Shown here piece after piece: positions 26,001-33,036 of a DNA stretch of 64,000 nt (its first letter is position 1; each line of letters starts with the position of its first letter). Position numbers and translations under genes: made by a program. The stretch is from Candidatus Eiseniibacteriota bacterium (GTDB taxonomy: Bacteria; Orphanbacterota; Orphanbacteria; Orphanbacterales; Orphanbacteraceae): NCBI GenBank assembly GCA_029262235.1, contig JAJCZU010000004.1, positions 496,001 through 560,000 of the forward strand, given 5' to 3'. The notes under the pieces are model-generated. The model saw nothing but the letters and a program-made list of their open reading frames with translations, was not told where the DNA came from and did no database searches.

Positions 26001-26620
26001 ATGCCGCGACGTTCGACCAGGAGCTGGCGGGGGGACGCACGCGCTACCCGATCCAGGCGGTGCGCGCGCAGATGAATCTGATCGACAGCCACGACACGAT
26101 CCGCTATCTGCAGATCGCGGGTGAGGATACGCGCAAGCTGAAGCTGGCCGCCACGTTCGGCATGACGTATGTCGGCGCGCCGCACATCTATTATGGAGAC
26201 GAAGTCGCGCTGACGGGCGGGCGCGATCCCGACTGCCGGCGTACGATGCCGTGGGACCAGATCGGGCTCGGCGAGCGGAAAGCGACGCTCGATCACTATA
26301 AGAAGGTGACCGCGCTCCGGCACGCGCGCCCGGCGCTCACGCTCGGGTCGTACCAGACGGTGCTCGCGAGCGGGCAGACGCTGGCCTATCTGCGCGAGCA
26401 TGGCGACGAACGCCTGCTCGTGGCGCTCAACAACAGCGCGTCGCCCGCGACGCTCGCGATCCCGGCCGGCGACTTCGCGATCGCAGACGGGGCGGGCCTC
26501 GACGTGCTGCTGGGCGACGGAAACAGGCTGGGCGGGGGCACCGCCCCGGTCGTGGCGAACGGAATCGTGCGCCTGAATCTGGGAGGCTATGAGGGGGTCG
26601 TTCTTTCGGTCAAGCCCTGA
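23036..26620 (+). CDS. Exported GH13 alpha-glucan hydrolase (neopullulanase/cyclomaltodextrinase type) with four CBM48-like modules
   Basis: The protein has 1194 residues from GTG 23036, with a signal peptide (LALLFACVIFGLTAGSAFA). Four AMPK-glycogen-binding/CBM48-like modules follow at about 28-111, 171-255, 318-404 and 441-528. Each has the core AGEFN-W and Y-YKFVV motifs, and they are joined by Ala/Thr/Pro-rich linkers. A fifth N-domain-like segment leads into the GH13 barrel from about 665. Conserved regions are DMAYNHTGD, GFRLDVPNEV (nucleophile Asp923), LIGEIWGD (acid/base Glu952) and IDSHDT (Asp1020). The GFRLDVPNEV form fits subfamily GH13_20. No FlgD-like tail is present, unlike the GH13 enzyme at 37.4 kb. 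Four tandem CBMs are far more than relatives usually carry. Confidence 0.92.
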   Translation: MTLRNSLALLFACVIFGLTAGSAFAADVTFHFSAPGASTVHLAGEFNSWNPGAQKMTDTGGGAWKTTIKLQPGAYAYKFVVNGTDWKEDPNAAESTDDGFGGKNSLVTVGADNMTAGTGGAAPAATTAAAKPAEAGKDGKTATATGAATATATATLTPIMQGHPAPPAGQRNVVFLYQGKPGAKVTLAGDFNGWDPAALPISESAVPGTYFAAVPMAPGSHQYKFVIDGNTWKEDPKALEYADDGHGGKNGVVNVTAGTLAMMAGDYGGGAAPAMSSKDVTPPGTVTNLAAPSVATPVAKPAAAPAVGDVPEAPAGQRNVLFVFAGSAGAAVTVAGEFNGWDPGGQAVPETEVAGVYQVVMPLAPGKFSYKFVVNGNDWKEDTNALEFVDDGFGGKNSVVNVSLGDGVLSAGDYSNLGAPAASAAAKPVAKPLGEAVTGSRSVTFSYQPLISGVNEVMLAGTFNDWNVGATPMTDPDGNGTFEATLLLAAGDYQYKFVVDGNWITDENADDFLDDGFGGKNGILHVDSRYDAIDVEVGDGDIFLEGVDILLDYSTINEHADGEFIVQAAAYRGDVEGVTLHWKPEGGAALSIPMRAAEKGPVHTTYRADMKAAPGTPVRFTFEYIDGDERQFATASGTFADALPPESEWLRYTREALPIFRIPTWAQTGIYYQIFPERYANGDKSNDQDFTEPYYDGKKSLPASGKTNGEYFHLVEDWNDVAGLQKSPYRTDGKPDYYSFYGGDIAGLTEKIPYMADLGITIIYFNPITEGRSNHRYDPCDYVKLDPHLGTEDEFKAFSAACLENGIRIIVDMAYNHTGDCHFAFQDVIARWKDSPYYDWYEWKKRPPSYPLPAGEESIDYYDCWWGFGLHPNLNFDLSRANAQENGITNIEDADPNWEVVNYLLSSVDYWLGDMGVSGFRLDVPNEVPFWFWDLFRERCRAAREEHILIGEIWGDAGQWINPNVFDAVMNYRYFKDPVVKWIGQGQGNAATFDQELAGGRTRYPIQAVRAQMNLIDSHDTIRYLQIAGEDTRKLKLAATFGMTYVGAPHIYYGDEVALTGGRDPDCRRTMPWDQIGLGERKATLDHYKKVTALRHARPALTLGSYQTVLASGQTLAYLREHGDERLLVALNNSASPATLAIPAGDFAIADGAGLDVLLGDGNRLGGGTAPVVANGIVRLNLGGYEGVVLSVKP
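23456..23502 (+). repeat. Ala/Thr-coding low-complexity repeat in a CBM linker
   Basis: A GCAACGGCAACCG block occurs twice with 24-bp spacing and codes for an Ala-Thr linker between CBM modules 1 and 2. Confidence 0.55.
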
Positions 26621-26688
26621 AACCGGTAAGAAATTGACCGCTTTTAGCGTAAAACAGCGCCGAAAGGCCCTTTCCGCCCACTAATAGC

Positions 26689-26717
26689 TTGACGTGGGGA
26701 TGGGAGGGACCGATACT
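26689..26717 (+). promoter_or_regulatory. Sigma70-type promoter of the RRM gene (TTGACG-N17-GATACT)
   Basis: TTGACG at 26689-26694 and GATACT at 26712-26717 are spaced by exactly 17 bp. The predicted start near 26724 leaves a leader of about 185 nt before ATG 26909. Confidence 0.6.
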
Positions 26718-26723
26718 TGGTAT

Positions 26724-26908
26724 GAGCTTTGAATGCCACTTCCCGGAGAGACTCGCCTGATTCGTCCCAACGATCGAGTTTAGATTTCGGAAGAGCAATT
26801 TCTAGCTTCCCAAGAACGGCCACTACGGCGTTTGGGTTCAGAAGCCGCATTTCTTTTTTGGATTGCAGCGATCAGTCAAACAGATGGGACGAATGGAGTA
26901 GTAGAAGA
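26724..26908 (+). promoter_or_regulatory. Long 5' leader with inverted repeat near the start of the RRM gene
   Basis: This 185-nt non-coding leader contains ATTCGTCCCA (26760-26769) and its exact complement TGGGACGAAT (26885-26894). The second copy lies directly upstream of the GGAG ribosome-binding site. A second imperfect stem pairs GCTTCCCAA with TTGGG...GAAGC around 26804-26848. Such long-range pairing could switch access to the start site, as in cold-shock leaders. The region between 26621 and 26908 has no credible gene of its own. Confidence 0.45.
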
Positions 26909-27172
26909 ATGAAACTGTATGTCGGAAATCTTCCTTTCACCGCGACGGAGAGCGAAATCCGTGAACTTTTCGAAGCCCACGGCACCGTTCACAGCGTTGC
27001 TCTGATCAACGACCGCGAAACGGGTCGTCCTCGTGGCTTCGGCTTTGTTGAAATGGAAGACGACGCAGGCCGTACCGCCATGGACGCGATCAATGGTCAG
27101 GATGTCGGCGGACGGAGTATCAAGGTAAATGAAGCCAGAGAACGCAGCCGCGATCGTGGCCCGCGCTGGTAG
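26909..27172 (+). CDS. RNA-binding protein with a single RRM domain
   Basis: The protein has 87 residues and is almost entirely one RRM. RNP2 is KLYVGNLPF at 2-10 and RNP1 is RGFGFVEM at about 42-49. It ends in an Arg-rich tail (EARERSRDRGPRW). Single-RRM proteins of this size are found in cyanobacteria and many FCB/Planctomycete bacteria, where several are cold-induced and bind mRNA in the cytoplasm. ATG 26909 is chosen because RNP2 begins right after it; an earlier in-frame start lies in the structured leader. The gene has its own promoter and a strong terminator, so it is monocistronic. The long leader suggests post-transcriptional control. Confidence 0.93.
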   Translation: MKLYVGNLPFTATESEIRELFEAHGTVHSVALINDRETGRPRGFGFVEMEDDAGRTAMDAINGQDVGGRSIKVNEARERSRDRGPRW

Positions 27173-27193
27173 CACAGTAACCCAGCTCTACAG

Positions 27194-27225
27194 AAGGCCC
27201 GGGCTTCTTGCCCGGGCCTTTTTTT
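27194..27225 (+). terminator. Intrinsic terminator of the RRM gene
   Basis: A perfect 11-bp GC-rich stem (27194-27204 with 27210-27220) has a TTCTT loop and runs into a T-tract (27219-27225). It begins 22 bp after the stop codon. Confidence 0.92.
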
Positions 27226-27335
27226 GCGATCGCCCTGCTCTCGATAGTTTCTTGGTTGCCAGGTCGATCCTATCCCCTTAAAGTCACCAGCGGAATATTG
27301 AATCAGCCTTTCCTTGGATCGGATTGAGGAGTCTC

Positions 27336-28220
27336 ATGACAGACAAGACCACCAAAGCGGCTGAAGTCCCGGCGCCTCGTTTCGCCATGGACCGCATGCT
27401 TTGGGACCATCTCATCGCGATTGGTACGTTGCACATCCTCTGCCTCTTCGCCCCCTTCACGTTTTCGTGGGGCGCACTGGCAGTCGCTGCGTTCCTATAC
27501 TGGGTTTCGGGATGCCTCGGCGTCACGCTCGGTTACCATCGCCTTTTCACCCATCAAAGCTTCGAGACGAGCAAGTTCATCCGTTACTCGCTCGCCATCT
27601 TCGGCACGCTTGCCTACCAGGGCGGCCCGATCAAATGGGTCGGTCAGCACAGAACGCATCATCGGGACTCGGACAAGAACGGCGATCCGCATTCGCCGAA
27701 GCACGGGTTCTTCTGGGGCCACATGCTCTGGTGCATGATGGACGACCATCTCGGCCGCGACCCGCGCGCACTCGCGAAAGATCTCCAGAAGGACAAGTTC
27801 ATGGTCCTGATCGACCGCTGGTTCTGGGTTCCGCAGGTCGTGCTCGCCATCGCTCTCTATTTTATCGGGGGCTTCGGCTGGGTCGTCTGGGGCGTGGCGG
27901 TTCGCACGGTTCTCGAATATCATTCGACCTGGTTCGTGAACTCCGCGTCGCATACGTGGGGCTACAAGAATTTCAAGACGAAGGACGACTCCCGCAACAA
28001 CTGGTGGGTGGCGCTCATCAGCTGGGGCGAGGGGTGGCATAACAACCACCACGCTCATCAGCGTTCGGCCCGTCACGGCATGCGCTGGTACGAGTTCGAC
28101 GTCACATGGTATACGATTCAGGCAATGGAGGCGCTCGGGCTGGTTCGCAAGGTTTACGTCCCCGACGTGGAGCTTGGCGAACGGTATACAGGCGGCGATG
28201 TCCCCCCTTCGGGGCACTGA
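27336..28220 (+). CDS. Acyl-CoA/acyl-lipid delta-9 fatty acid desaturase
   Basis: The protein has 294 residues. It introduces a cis double bond into membrane fatty acyl chains using a di-iron centre. The three histidine boxes are present: HRLFTH (starting at His68), HRTHH (about 105-109) and WHNNHHAHQR (about 234-243). Hydrophobic hairpins surround them (HILCLFAPFTFSWGALAVAA, VVLAIALYFIGGFGWVVWG). The start at ATG 27336 has GAGGAG just upstream. The neighbouring RRM gene with a cold-shock-like leader and this desaturase would both suit low-temperature adaptation, but they have separate terminators. The gene is flanked by the RRM terminator and its own terminator. Confidence 0.93.
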   Translation: MTDKTTKAAEVPAPRFAMDRMLWDHLIAIGTLHILCLFAPFTFSWGALAVAAFLYWVSGCLGVTLGYHRLFTHQSFETSKFIRYSLAIFGTLAYQGGPIKWVGQHRTHHRDSDKNGDPHSPKHGFFWGHMLWCMMDDHLGRDPRALAKDLQKDKFMVLIDRWFWVPQVVLAIALYFIGGFGWVVWGVAVRTVLEYHSTWFVNSASHTWGYKNFKTKDDSRNNWWVALISWGEGWHNNHHAHQRSARHGMRWYEFDVTWYTIQAMEALGLVRKVYVPDVELGERYTGGDVPPSGH

Positions 28221-28258
28221 CCCGCGCGATTTCCGCGCCACTCGATTGAGCCGATACG

Positions 28259-28291
28259 AGCCGGTCCGCACCTTCGCGGGCCGGCTTTTTT
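28259..28291 (+). terminator. Intrinsic terminator of the desaturase gene
   Basis: An 11-bp stem (28259-28269 with 28276-28286, one T-G pair) has loop ACCTTC and is followed by six T. It begins 39 bp after the stop. Confidence 0.88.
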
Positions 28292-28326
28292 CGCTCACGC
28301 CATCGACGGATCCGCATTTTCAGTCG

Positions 28327-28332
28327 TATAAT
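28327..28332 (+). promoter_or_regulatory. -10 box (TATAAT) for the LVIVD-repeat gene
   Basis: A perfect TATAAT lies 112 bp before ATG 28444. The leader holds a GCCC...GGGC hairpin at about 28342-28370. No strong -35 is seen. Confidence 0.4.
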
Positions 28333-28443
28333 TGATTCTTATCGCCCTGGGGGCTCTCCCATGCTCCCGGGCCTCGTGATGCAGGTATGCACCCCTTCAT
28401 CCAGAACCCACACGCACCCATGCCGATGAAGGAGAACCGTCCC

Positions 28444-29823
28444 ATGAGATTGAGTGCTATCGCCGTACCTGCCGCCGTTGCCTTTGTCCTTGCCCTTACA
28501 GCCGGGCCGGCCCTGGCATCCACCGACTCTCTTCACTGCAACGTGGACTCGCTCAGCAACGTGAACACGTTCTCAAACGGCTATATCGACTGCTGGGGAT
28601 TCGTAGGCAGCAACGGCGGCGAGTACGCCATCCTTCACGAGCAGAGCGGCACGATTTTCTACCGCATCACGGACCCCGCGAATCCCGTACAGGTCGCTTT
28701 CGTTCCCGGGACGAACACGTTCTGGCGCGACTCGAAGTTCTACGGCGATTATGTCTACACGGTTGCCGACGGCGGCGTGACGGACGGCCTGCAGATCGTC
28801 GACGTCTCCGATCCCGACAACCCCGTGCAGCTCCCTTCATACACGGGTTTCAACAGCGCCCACAACATCTTCATCGACTCGACGACAGCCCGCCTCTACG
28901 TGCTCGGTTCGAACAAGGTGAACGGCGGTGTTCGCATTCTCGATATCGGAACGGACCCCGAAAACCCCGTCGAGATCGGCTCGTGGGAAACGGACTATGT
29001 TCACGACTTCTATATCCGAAACGATACGGCGTACTGCGCTTCGGTCTATTCGAAACAGTTCTACGTTCTCGACATGAGCAATCCGGCCTCGGTGCAGCAG
29101 CTCGCTGTGCACAACTACAACAAGTCGTCGCACAGCACCTGGCTGCTCTCCGACTCGAACTATCTGCTGACGACCGACGAGGAGAACCGCGGGCGCATTC
29201 GCTGCTGGGACATCAGCGATCTGCAGAATGTCACGCAGGTGTCGGCGTACAGGCCGGCGGCGGCCGATCTCATTTCGACCGTGCATAACGTGTTCGTGAA
29301 GAACGACACGGCGTACGTTTCGTTCTACAAGTTCGGGCTGCGCGTGGTCGACTTCACGGATCCGCTGAACCCTGTCGAAATCGGGCACTACGACACGTAT
29401 CCGGCGCCGGTCGGGCAGCTCTTTGTGGGCTCGTTCGGCGTATATCCGTATCTGCCGTCCGGCACGATCATCATGAGCGACATGCAGACGGGCCTCTGGC
29501 TCTTCAAGTACAACGACCCGACGTCGACCGGTGTCGATACGGGCGGCGCGGTGCCGGGGCGTTTCACGCTCGAGCAGAACATGCCGAACCCGTTCAACCC
29601 GCGCACGACGATTCGCTATGCGCTCGATCGGAATGCGGACATCTCCCTCTACGTTTATGATCTGCGCGGGCGCGAAGTGCGCGTCGAACATCGCGGCATG
29701 AGCGGGGCGGGGGAGCAGAGTTTCGCGTTTGATGCGGGCAGTCTTCCGTCGGGCACGTATTTCTATCGATTAACGGTCGACGGCGTCTTCACCGAGGCGA
29801 AGAGCATGACGCTGATCCGCTGA
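28444..29823 (+). CDS. Exported LVIVD-repeat propeller protein (choice-of-anchor B type) with FlgD-like tail
   Basis: The protein has 459 residues from ATG 28444 (AAGGAGAA seven bases upstream), with signal peptide VPAAVAFVLALTAGPALA. The body is a set of LVIVD-type beta-propeller blades: GLQIVDVSDPDNPVQLPSY, GVRILDIGTDPENPVEIGS and GLRVVDFTDPLNPVEIGHY. HNIFIDSTTARLYV is typical of the choice-of-anchor B family. The tail is preceded by FTLEQNMPNPFNPRTTIRYAL, the usual junction to the FlgD-like domain, and ends SMTLIR. It is probably a surface or secreted protein of unknown function. It has its own promoter and terminator. Confidence 0.9.
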   Translation: MRLSAIAVPAAVAFVLALTAGPALASTDSLHCNVDSLSNVNTFSNGYIDCWGFVGSNGGEYAILHEQSGTIFYRITDPANPVQVAFVPGTNTFWRDSKFYGDYVYTVADGGVTDGLQIVDVSDPDNPVQLPSYTGFNSAHNIFIDSTTARLYVLGSNKVNGGVRILDIGTDPENPVEIGSWETDYVHDFYIRNDTAYCASVYSKQFYVLDMSNPASVQQLAVHNYNKSSHSTWLLSDSNYLLTTDEENRGRIRCWDISDLQNVTQVSAYRPAAADLISTVHNVFVKNDTAYVSFYKFGLRVVDFTDPLNPVEIGHYDTYPAPVGQLFVGSFGVYPYLPSGTIIMSDMQTGLWLFKYNDPTSTGVDTGGAVPGRFTLEQNMPNPFNPRTTIRYALDRNADISLYVYDLRGREVRVEHRGMSGAGEQSFAFDAGSLPSGTYFYRLTVDGVFTEAKSMTLIR

Positions 29824-29851
29824 CCGCGGCTCACGAAACGACTTGCGATAG

Positions 29852-29879
29852 AAGGGCGCCTCTCGCGGGCGCCCTTTTT
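29852..29879 (+). terminator. Intrinsic terminator of the LVIVD-repeat gene
   Basis: A perfect 9-bp stem AAGGGCGCC/GGCGCCCTT (29852-29860, 29868-29876) has a 7-nt loop, with five T closing it. The convergent membrane-protein gene ends at its edge. Confidence 0.88.
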
Positions 29880-30247
29880 CATTTCCTGAGCGTCGCGCCC
29901 CACACGTTGGCCGGAATCAGCAGCGCAAGAAACGGAATGTGGTACCAGAGCGGCATCAGGTCCCACGCCGAAATCTGCACGCCGAGGCCGATCGCAAGTT
30001 GTACGATCCCGAGGATGAGCCCGTGCTTCGCACGTTTCGCTCGCGCGACGGCGCCGGTCACGAATCCGGCCAGCACCGAAAGCACGACGCTGAGCGCGAG
30101 CCACGTGAACAGAAGCGTTCCGTTCGTGATCGGCTCTCCCGGCTCCATGGCGCCCGGGAAGAGCGAACCGATCCAGAGGCTGCCCGGAACCCATAGGGCC
30201 GCCCAGACGACCATTCCCGCGAAGACTGCAAGAATGCTGCGAATCAT
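29879..30247 (-). CDS. Small four-helix membrane protein, function unknown
   Basis: The protein has 122 residues with four hydrophobic segments: about 4-30 (ILAVFAGMVVWAALWVPGSL), 45-68 (LLFTWLALSVVLSVLAGFVTG), 76-93 and 98-116. It is an inner-membrane protein without recognisable catalytic motifs. AGAGGGGA lies upstream of ATG 30247. It is divergent from the ArsR gene with a 111-bp gap. Its stop touches the T-tract of the preceding terminator, which may work in both directions. Confidence 0.7.
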   Translation of the reverse strand: MIRSILAVFAGMVVWAALWVPGSLWIGSLFPGAMEPGEPITNGTLLFTWLALSVVLSVLAGFVTGAVARAKRAKHGLILGIVQLAIGLGVQISAWDLMPLWYHIPFLALLIPANVWGATLRK

Positions 30248-30337
30248 GTGTAATCCCCTCTCCTGAAGTGCAAGCCCCGTTCGATCGAGTGAACGTGACG
30301 GGGTGTTTCCGAATCTTCCGCTTGTCCTAGTCGTTAT

Positions 30338-30359
30338 TATGTGATAAAAATATCACATA
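30338..30359. promoter_or_regulatory. Perfect 22-bp operator palindrome over the ArsR start
   Basis: TATGTGATA and TATCACATA are exact inverted copies around a spacer AAAA. The palindrome ends on the A of ATG 30359. A TATTAT -10 candidate at 30335-30340 overlaps its left edge. Position and symmetry fit autorepression by the ArsR-family product. Confidence 0.7.
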
Positions 30360-30736
30360 TGCAAGACGAGAATGCACGACACGAGGAATTCGAGGCGGTC
30401 TGGAAAGCGCTCGCGAACCGGACGAGGCGCGAGATTCTGGACCTCCTTCGCGAGGGGCCGATGACGACCACGGAACTCACGGACGCGTTCCCGGCCCTCT
30501 CACGGTTCTCCGTGATGCAGCATCTGCGCGTGCTGGAGCAGGGCAATCTGCTCGTACGCCGGAAGGCGGGGCGGCAGCGGTTTCATCATCTGAATCCGAT
30601 CCCGCTGCAGCAGATCTATCATCGCTGGGTCGCGCAGTGGCAGGAGCCGTGGGCGGAATCGCTGGTGGCTCTCAAGGAAGAGCTCGAACGGAAAGAGGCG
30701 GGTTCCCATACGCGGGAACCGAAACGCGGGGCCTGA
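30359..30736 (+). CDS. ArsR-family winged-helix transcriptional regulator
   Basis: The protein has 125 residues. The family core is clear: EAVWKALANRTRREILDLLREGPMTTTELTD, then the recognition helix LSRFSVMQHLRVLEQGNLL and the wing RKAGRQRFHHLNPIPLQQIYHRW. Members of this branch, paired with an SRPBCC protein, lack the metal-binding cysteines, as here. ATG 30359 is chosen; GTG 30341 is also in frame but lies inside the operator palindrome. No ribosome-binding site is visible, so translation may start on a very short leader. The gene is followed 17 bp later by its SRPBCC partner, a frequent two-gene unit. Confidence 0.9.
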   Translation: MQDENARHEEFEAVWKALANRTRREILDLLREGPMTTTELTDAFPALSRFSVMQHLRVLEQGNLLVRRKAGRQRFHHLNPIPLQQIYHRWVAQWQEPWAESLVALKEELERKEAGSHTREPKRGA

Positions 30737-30753
30737 CGCCGCAGGGAGAAAGC

Positions 30754-31266
30754 ATGGACGAGAAGGTCATTTCGATCGAAATTCAAGTGCCGCGCCAGAA
30801 GGTGTGGGACGAGATCACGAAGACCGGGCGCATTCAGCGCGCGCTCTATAACTCGGTGATGGAGACGAACCTCGTGCCGGGCGCGAAACTTCGCTATTAC
30901 AGCCCGAATCACAAGCGTGTCTTTATTGTCGGGGAAGTGGTCGAAGTCGAGTCTCCGGCCCGTTTCGCCCACACGTATCGGATGACGCAGTGGCCGGACG
31001 ACGAGCCGACTCTCGTCACATGGGAACTCGAAGAGATCGCGTCGGGGTGCCGAGTGACGATCACGCACAGCGGCTGGACCGACGCCCACAAGACGAAGGA
31101 CCGCGTGACGGCCGGCTGGACGGAGATCCTGGGCATCCTGAAGTCCGAACTCGAAACCGGCACGATTCCTTTCAAGTGGAAAGTGATCTACGCGCTCATG
31201 GGAGCCTTCATGTTCGCGCTTCCGAAGACTACGAAGAAGGAGGAAGTGGACCGCCGCGGCTGGTGA
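30754..31266 (+). CDS. SRPBCC/AHSA1-domain protein
   Basis: The protein has 170 residues. The START-like AHSA1 fold is recognised from the opening ISIEIQVPRQKVWDEITKTGRIQRALYNS, the central VVEVESPARFAHTYRMTQWP and the TWELEEIASGCRVTITHSGW strand. The family binds hydrophobic ligands or acts as a co-chaperone-like protein; the ligand is unknown. The ATG at 30754 has AGGGAG six bases upstream. It is co-transcribed with the ArsR gene. A hydrophobic patch near the C-terminus (WKVIYALMGAFMFALP) is unusual for a soluble member and may contact membrane. Confidence 0.85.
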   Translation: MDEKVISIEIQVPRQKVWDEITKTGRIQRALYNSVMETNLVPGAKLRYYSPNHKRVFIVGEVVEVESPARFAHTYRMTQWPDDEPTLVTWELEEIASGCRVTITHSGWTDAHKTKDRVTAGWTEILGILKSELETGTIPFKWKVIYALMGAFMFALPKTTKKEEVDRRGW

Positions 31267-31286
31267 GCGATACGGTGGTCCCGGTG

Positions 31287-31295
31287 TGCTAAAAT
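31287..31295 (+). promoter_or_regulatory. Extended -10 promoter (TGCTAAAAT) nine bases before the second ECF sigma start
   Basis: TGC-TAAAAT is followed after nine bases by ATG 31305. There is no ribosome-binding site and no -35. The layout closely parallels that of the paralogous sigma gene at 10063. Confidence 0.5.
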
Positions 31296-31304
31296 ATTCA
31301 CACG

Positions 31305-31877
31305 ATGGATCCACGTGGTGAAGTGACCCAGCTGCTCGTTGCCTGTCACGAAGGCGACAGTTCCGCTCTCGACCGGCTCGTGCCGCTCGTTTACGCCGAT
31401 CTGCGCAGGATCGCACGCTCTCACGTGCGCCGCGGACCATCGGCCCACACGCTGAACGCCACGAGCCTCGTGCACGAGGCCTACATGCGGCTCGTCGATC
31501 AGACGCAGGTTGTCTGGGAGGGGCGTCAGCACTTCCTGTCAGTCTGTGCCCGCGCAATGCGCCAGATCGTGATATCGAACGCGAGAAAACACAGCGCGAA
31601 AAAGCGGGGCGGGGGAGAGCGGCTCGTTACGTGGGATGACGAGAAAGTGTCGGATCCGAGCCGCAGCGACTCTCTGCTGGAATTGAACGAAGCGCTGGAG
31701 CGTCTGGCGAAATGGGACGAGCGACTGGCGCGCGTGGTGGAGTGCCGTTACTTCGCCGGGTATACCGAAGCCGAAACAGCCGAGGCGCTCGGGAGTTCGC
31801 TTCGCACGGTACAGCGCGACTGGATGCGGGCCAGGGCGTGGCTGCGCGAGGATCTCGGCGCCGGCGCCGGTCTCTGA
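31305..31877 (+). CDS. ECF-type RNA polymerase sigma factor (TIGR02999-like), second copy
   Basis: The protein has 190 residues and is parallel to the protein at 10063. Region 2 contains SAHTLNATSLVHEAYMRLVD and FLSVCARAMRQIVISNARKH. The linker is AKKRGGGERLVTWDD. Region 4 carries CRYFAGYTEAETAEALGSSLRTVQRDWMRARAW. No anti-sigma or kinase gene is adjacent. It converges on the MscS gene with a single base between stops. The Arg-rich recognition helix differs from the first copy (SLRTVQRDW against SPATVDRDL), so the two probably read different promoters. Confidence 0.9.
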   Translation: MDPRGEVTQLLVACHEGDSSALDRLVPLVYADLRRIARSHVRRGPSAHTLNATSLVHEAYMRLVDQTQVVWEGRQHFLSVCARAMRQIVISNARKHSAKKRGGGERLVTWDDEKVSDPSRSDSLLELNEALERLAKWDERLARVVECRYFAGYTEAETAEALGSSLRTVQRDWMRARAWLREDLGAGAGL

Positions 31878-31878
31878 C

Positions 31879-32943
31879 TTACTCCTCGTTCTCCATGCGT
31901 TCTTCCCGCACCGTGATTACTTTCTGCACGCGGTCGAGCTTGGTCTTGAGGCCGGCCATGTTCTCATTGATCTGTTCTTTCTCCTCCTCGCTCGCTTTCT
32001 TGAGGCCTTCTTCCGCCTCAAAAATCTGCTCTTTCAGCTTCGTTTCCCGTTCCTTGAGCGACGCGATCGATTCCGCCTTCTCGGCCTTGTCGAAAGCGAG
32101 GCTCTCGGCAGCCCCCGCCCCACCGGACGAGGAATCCTCTTCGGAGGAATCCGGAGCTGACTGATTCACTTCCGGAATGAAGGTGTGACCCTCGTTGAAA
32201 ACCCGCTGGTTCATGAAAGTCGGGGAAACGATCTCGATCTTCGCCTCGTGAAGGGCGTCCAGAACCTTCGCACGAAGGCGGGACGGGGCCGTCATGATCT
32301 GCTTGATCTCTTCGAGAAGCCCGGAAATGCGATAGACGACGGAGAAATCTCCCAGTTCCGTGATCTGCACGAACGGTTCCTTGAGACCCGCTTTTTCGGC
32401 CCCGATCAACAGATTCTCTTCCACATCGTCATGCGGCGCATCGTATCCGATCGAAACGGACGCACTGATAATCGTCCCTGACGTTCGTACGGTCCGAACG
32501 GGGTGCGTTACGAGATAAAGATTCGGCAGCGTAATGAGATCCCGCTCGCGGGTCTGCACCTCGGTGTGGAAGAGCCCGCGCTCCGTGACCCGGCCGAACG
32601 TGTCCTTGACCTCGATGAAGTCGCCGATCCGAAAAGAGCGCACCGCGTTCAACATGATGCCGCCCATGGCATTGCCCAGGAACGTGGTAGACGACAGCGC
32701 GATGGCGGCCGTCAGAACGATCCCGATCAGGCTCAGAATCTGGCCGCGGAGTTCGTTGGAGATCGGGAGCGCCAGGACGACTGCAAGGATACCGATTGCC
32801 GTGAGCGCCAGCATGAGGAGCTGGTCACGAAGCCGGCTCGTGCCCTTCGACGCTTTCTCCAGCAGCCGGTCGGCGAGGATGAGCGCCACGATGACGAAGA
32901 CGAGCGTGCCGGCCGTAGGGAGCAGTTTCAGCAATAGTTCCAT
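31879..32943 (-). CDS. MscS-family mechanosensitive channel with coiled-coil C-terminus
   Basis: The protein has 354 residues. Hydrophobic helices lie at about 8-26, 45-63 and 70-95, the last being the pore-type helix (IGIVLTAAIALSSTTFLGNAMGG). The beta domain motif FRIGDFIEVKDTFGRVTERGLFHTEV is diagnostic. The cytosolic alpha-beta domain runs to about 265. An acidic linker (DSSEEDSSSGG) and a long Glu/Lys-rich coiled coil of about 80 residues (ESIASLKERETKLKEQIF) follow; this coil is absent from E. coli MscS. ATG 32943 has no ribosome-binding site, but TACGAT lies six bases upstream, consistent with leaderless expression. It would act as an inner-membrane osmotic release valve. Confidence 0.9.
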   Translation of the reverse strand: MELLLKLLPTAGTLVFVIVALILADRLLEKASKGTSRLRDQLLMLALTAIGILAVVLALPISNELRGQILSLIGIVLTAAIALSSTTFLGNAMGGIMLNAVRSFRIGDFIEVKDTFGRVTERGLFHTEVQTRERDLITLPNLYLVTHPVRTVRTSGTIISASVSIGYDAPHDDVEENLLIGAEKAGLKEPFVQITELGDFSVVYRISGLLEEIKQIMTAPSRLRAKVLDALHEAKIEIVSPTFMNQRVFNEGHTFIPEVNQSAPDSSEEDSSSGGAGAAESLAFDKAEKAESIASLKERETKLKEQIFEAEEGLKKASEEEKEQINENMAGLKTKLDRVQKVITVREERMENEE

Positions 32944-33036
32944 GAGGGGATCGTAGCCCGACGCGACACGGGACGCAACCGGCAACGTCCATGCCGGTCG
33001 TGCCCCGTGCGGGCGATGGGTCGCGAAAGGGGTGCG

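Noticed and set aside
22994-26401. Two long minus-strand open frames opposite the four-CBM GH13 gene
   Set aside because: The composition is that of the antisense of a GC-rich coding strand, with no start or export signals. The plus-strand product is unambiguous.
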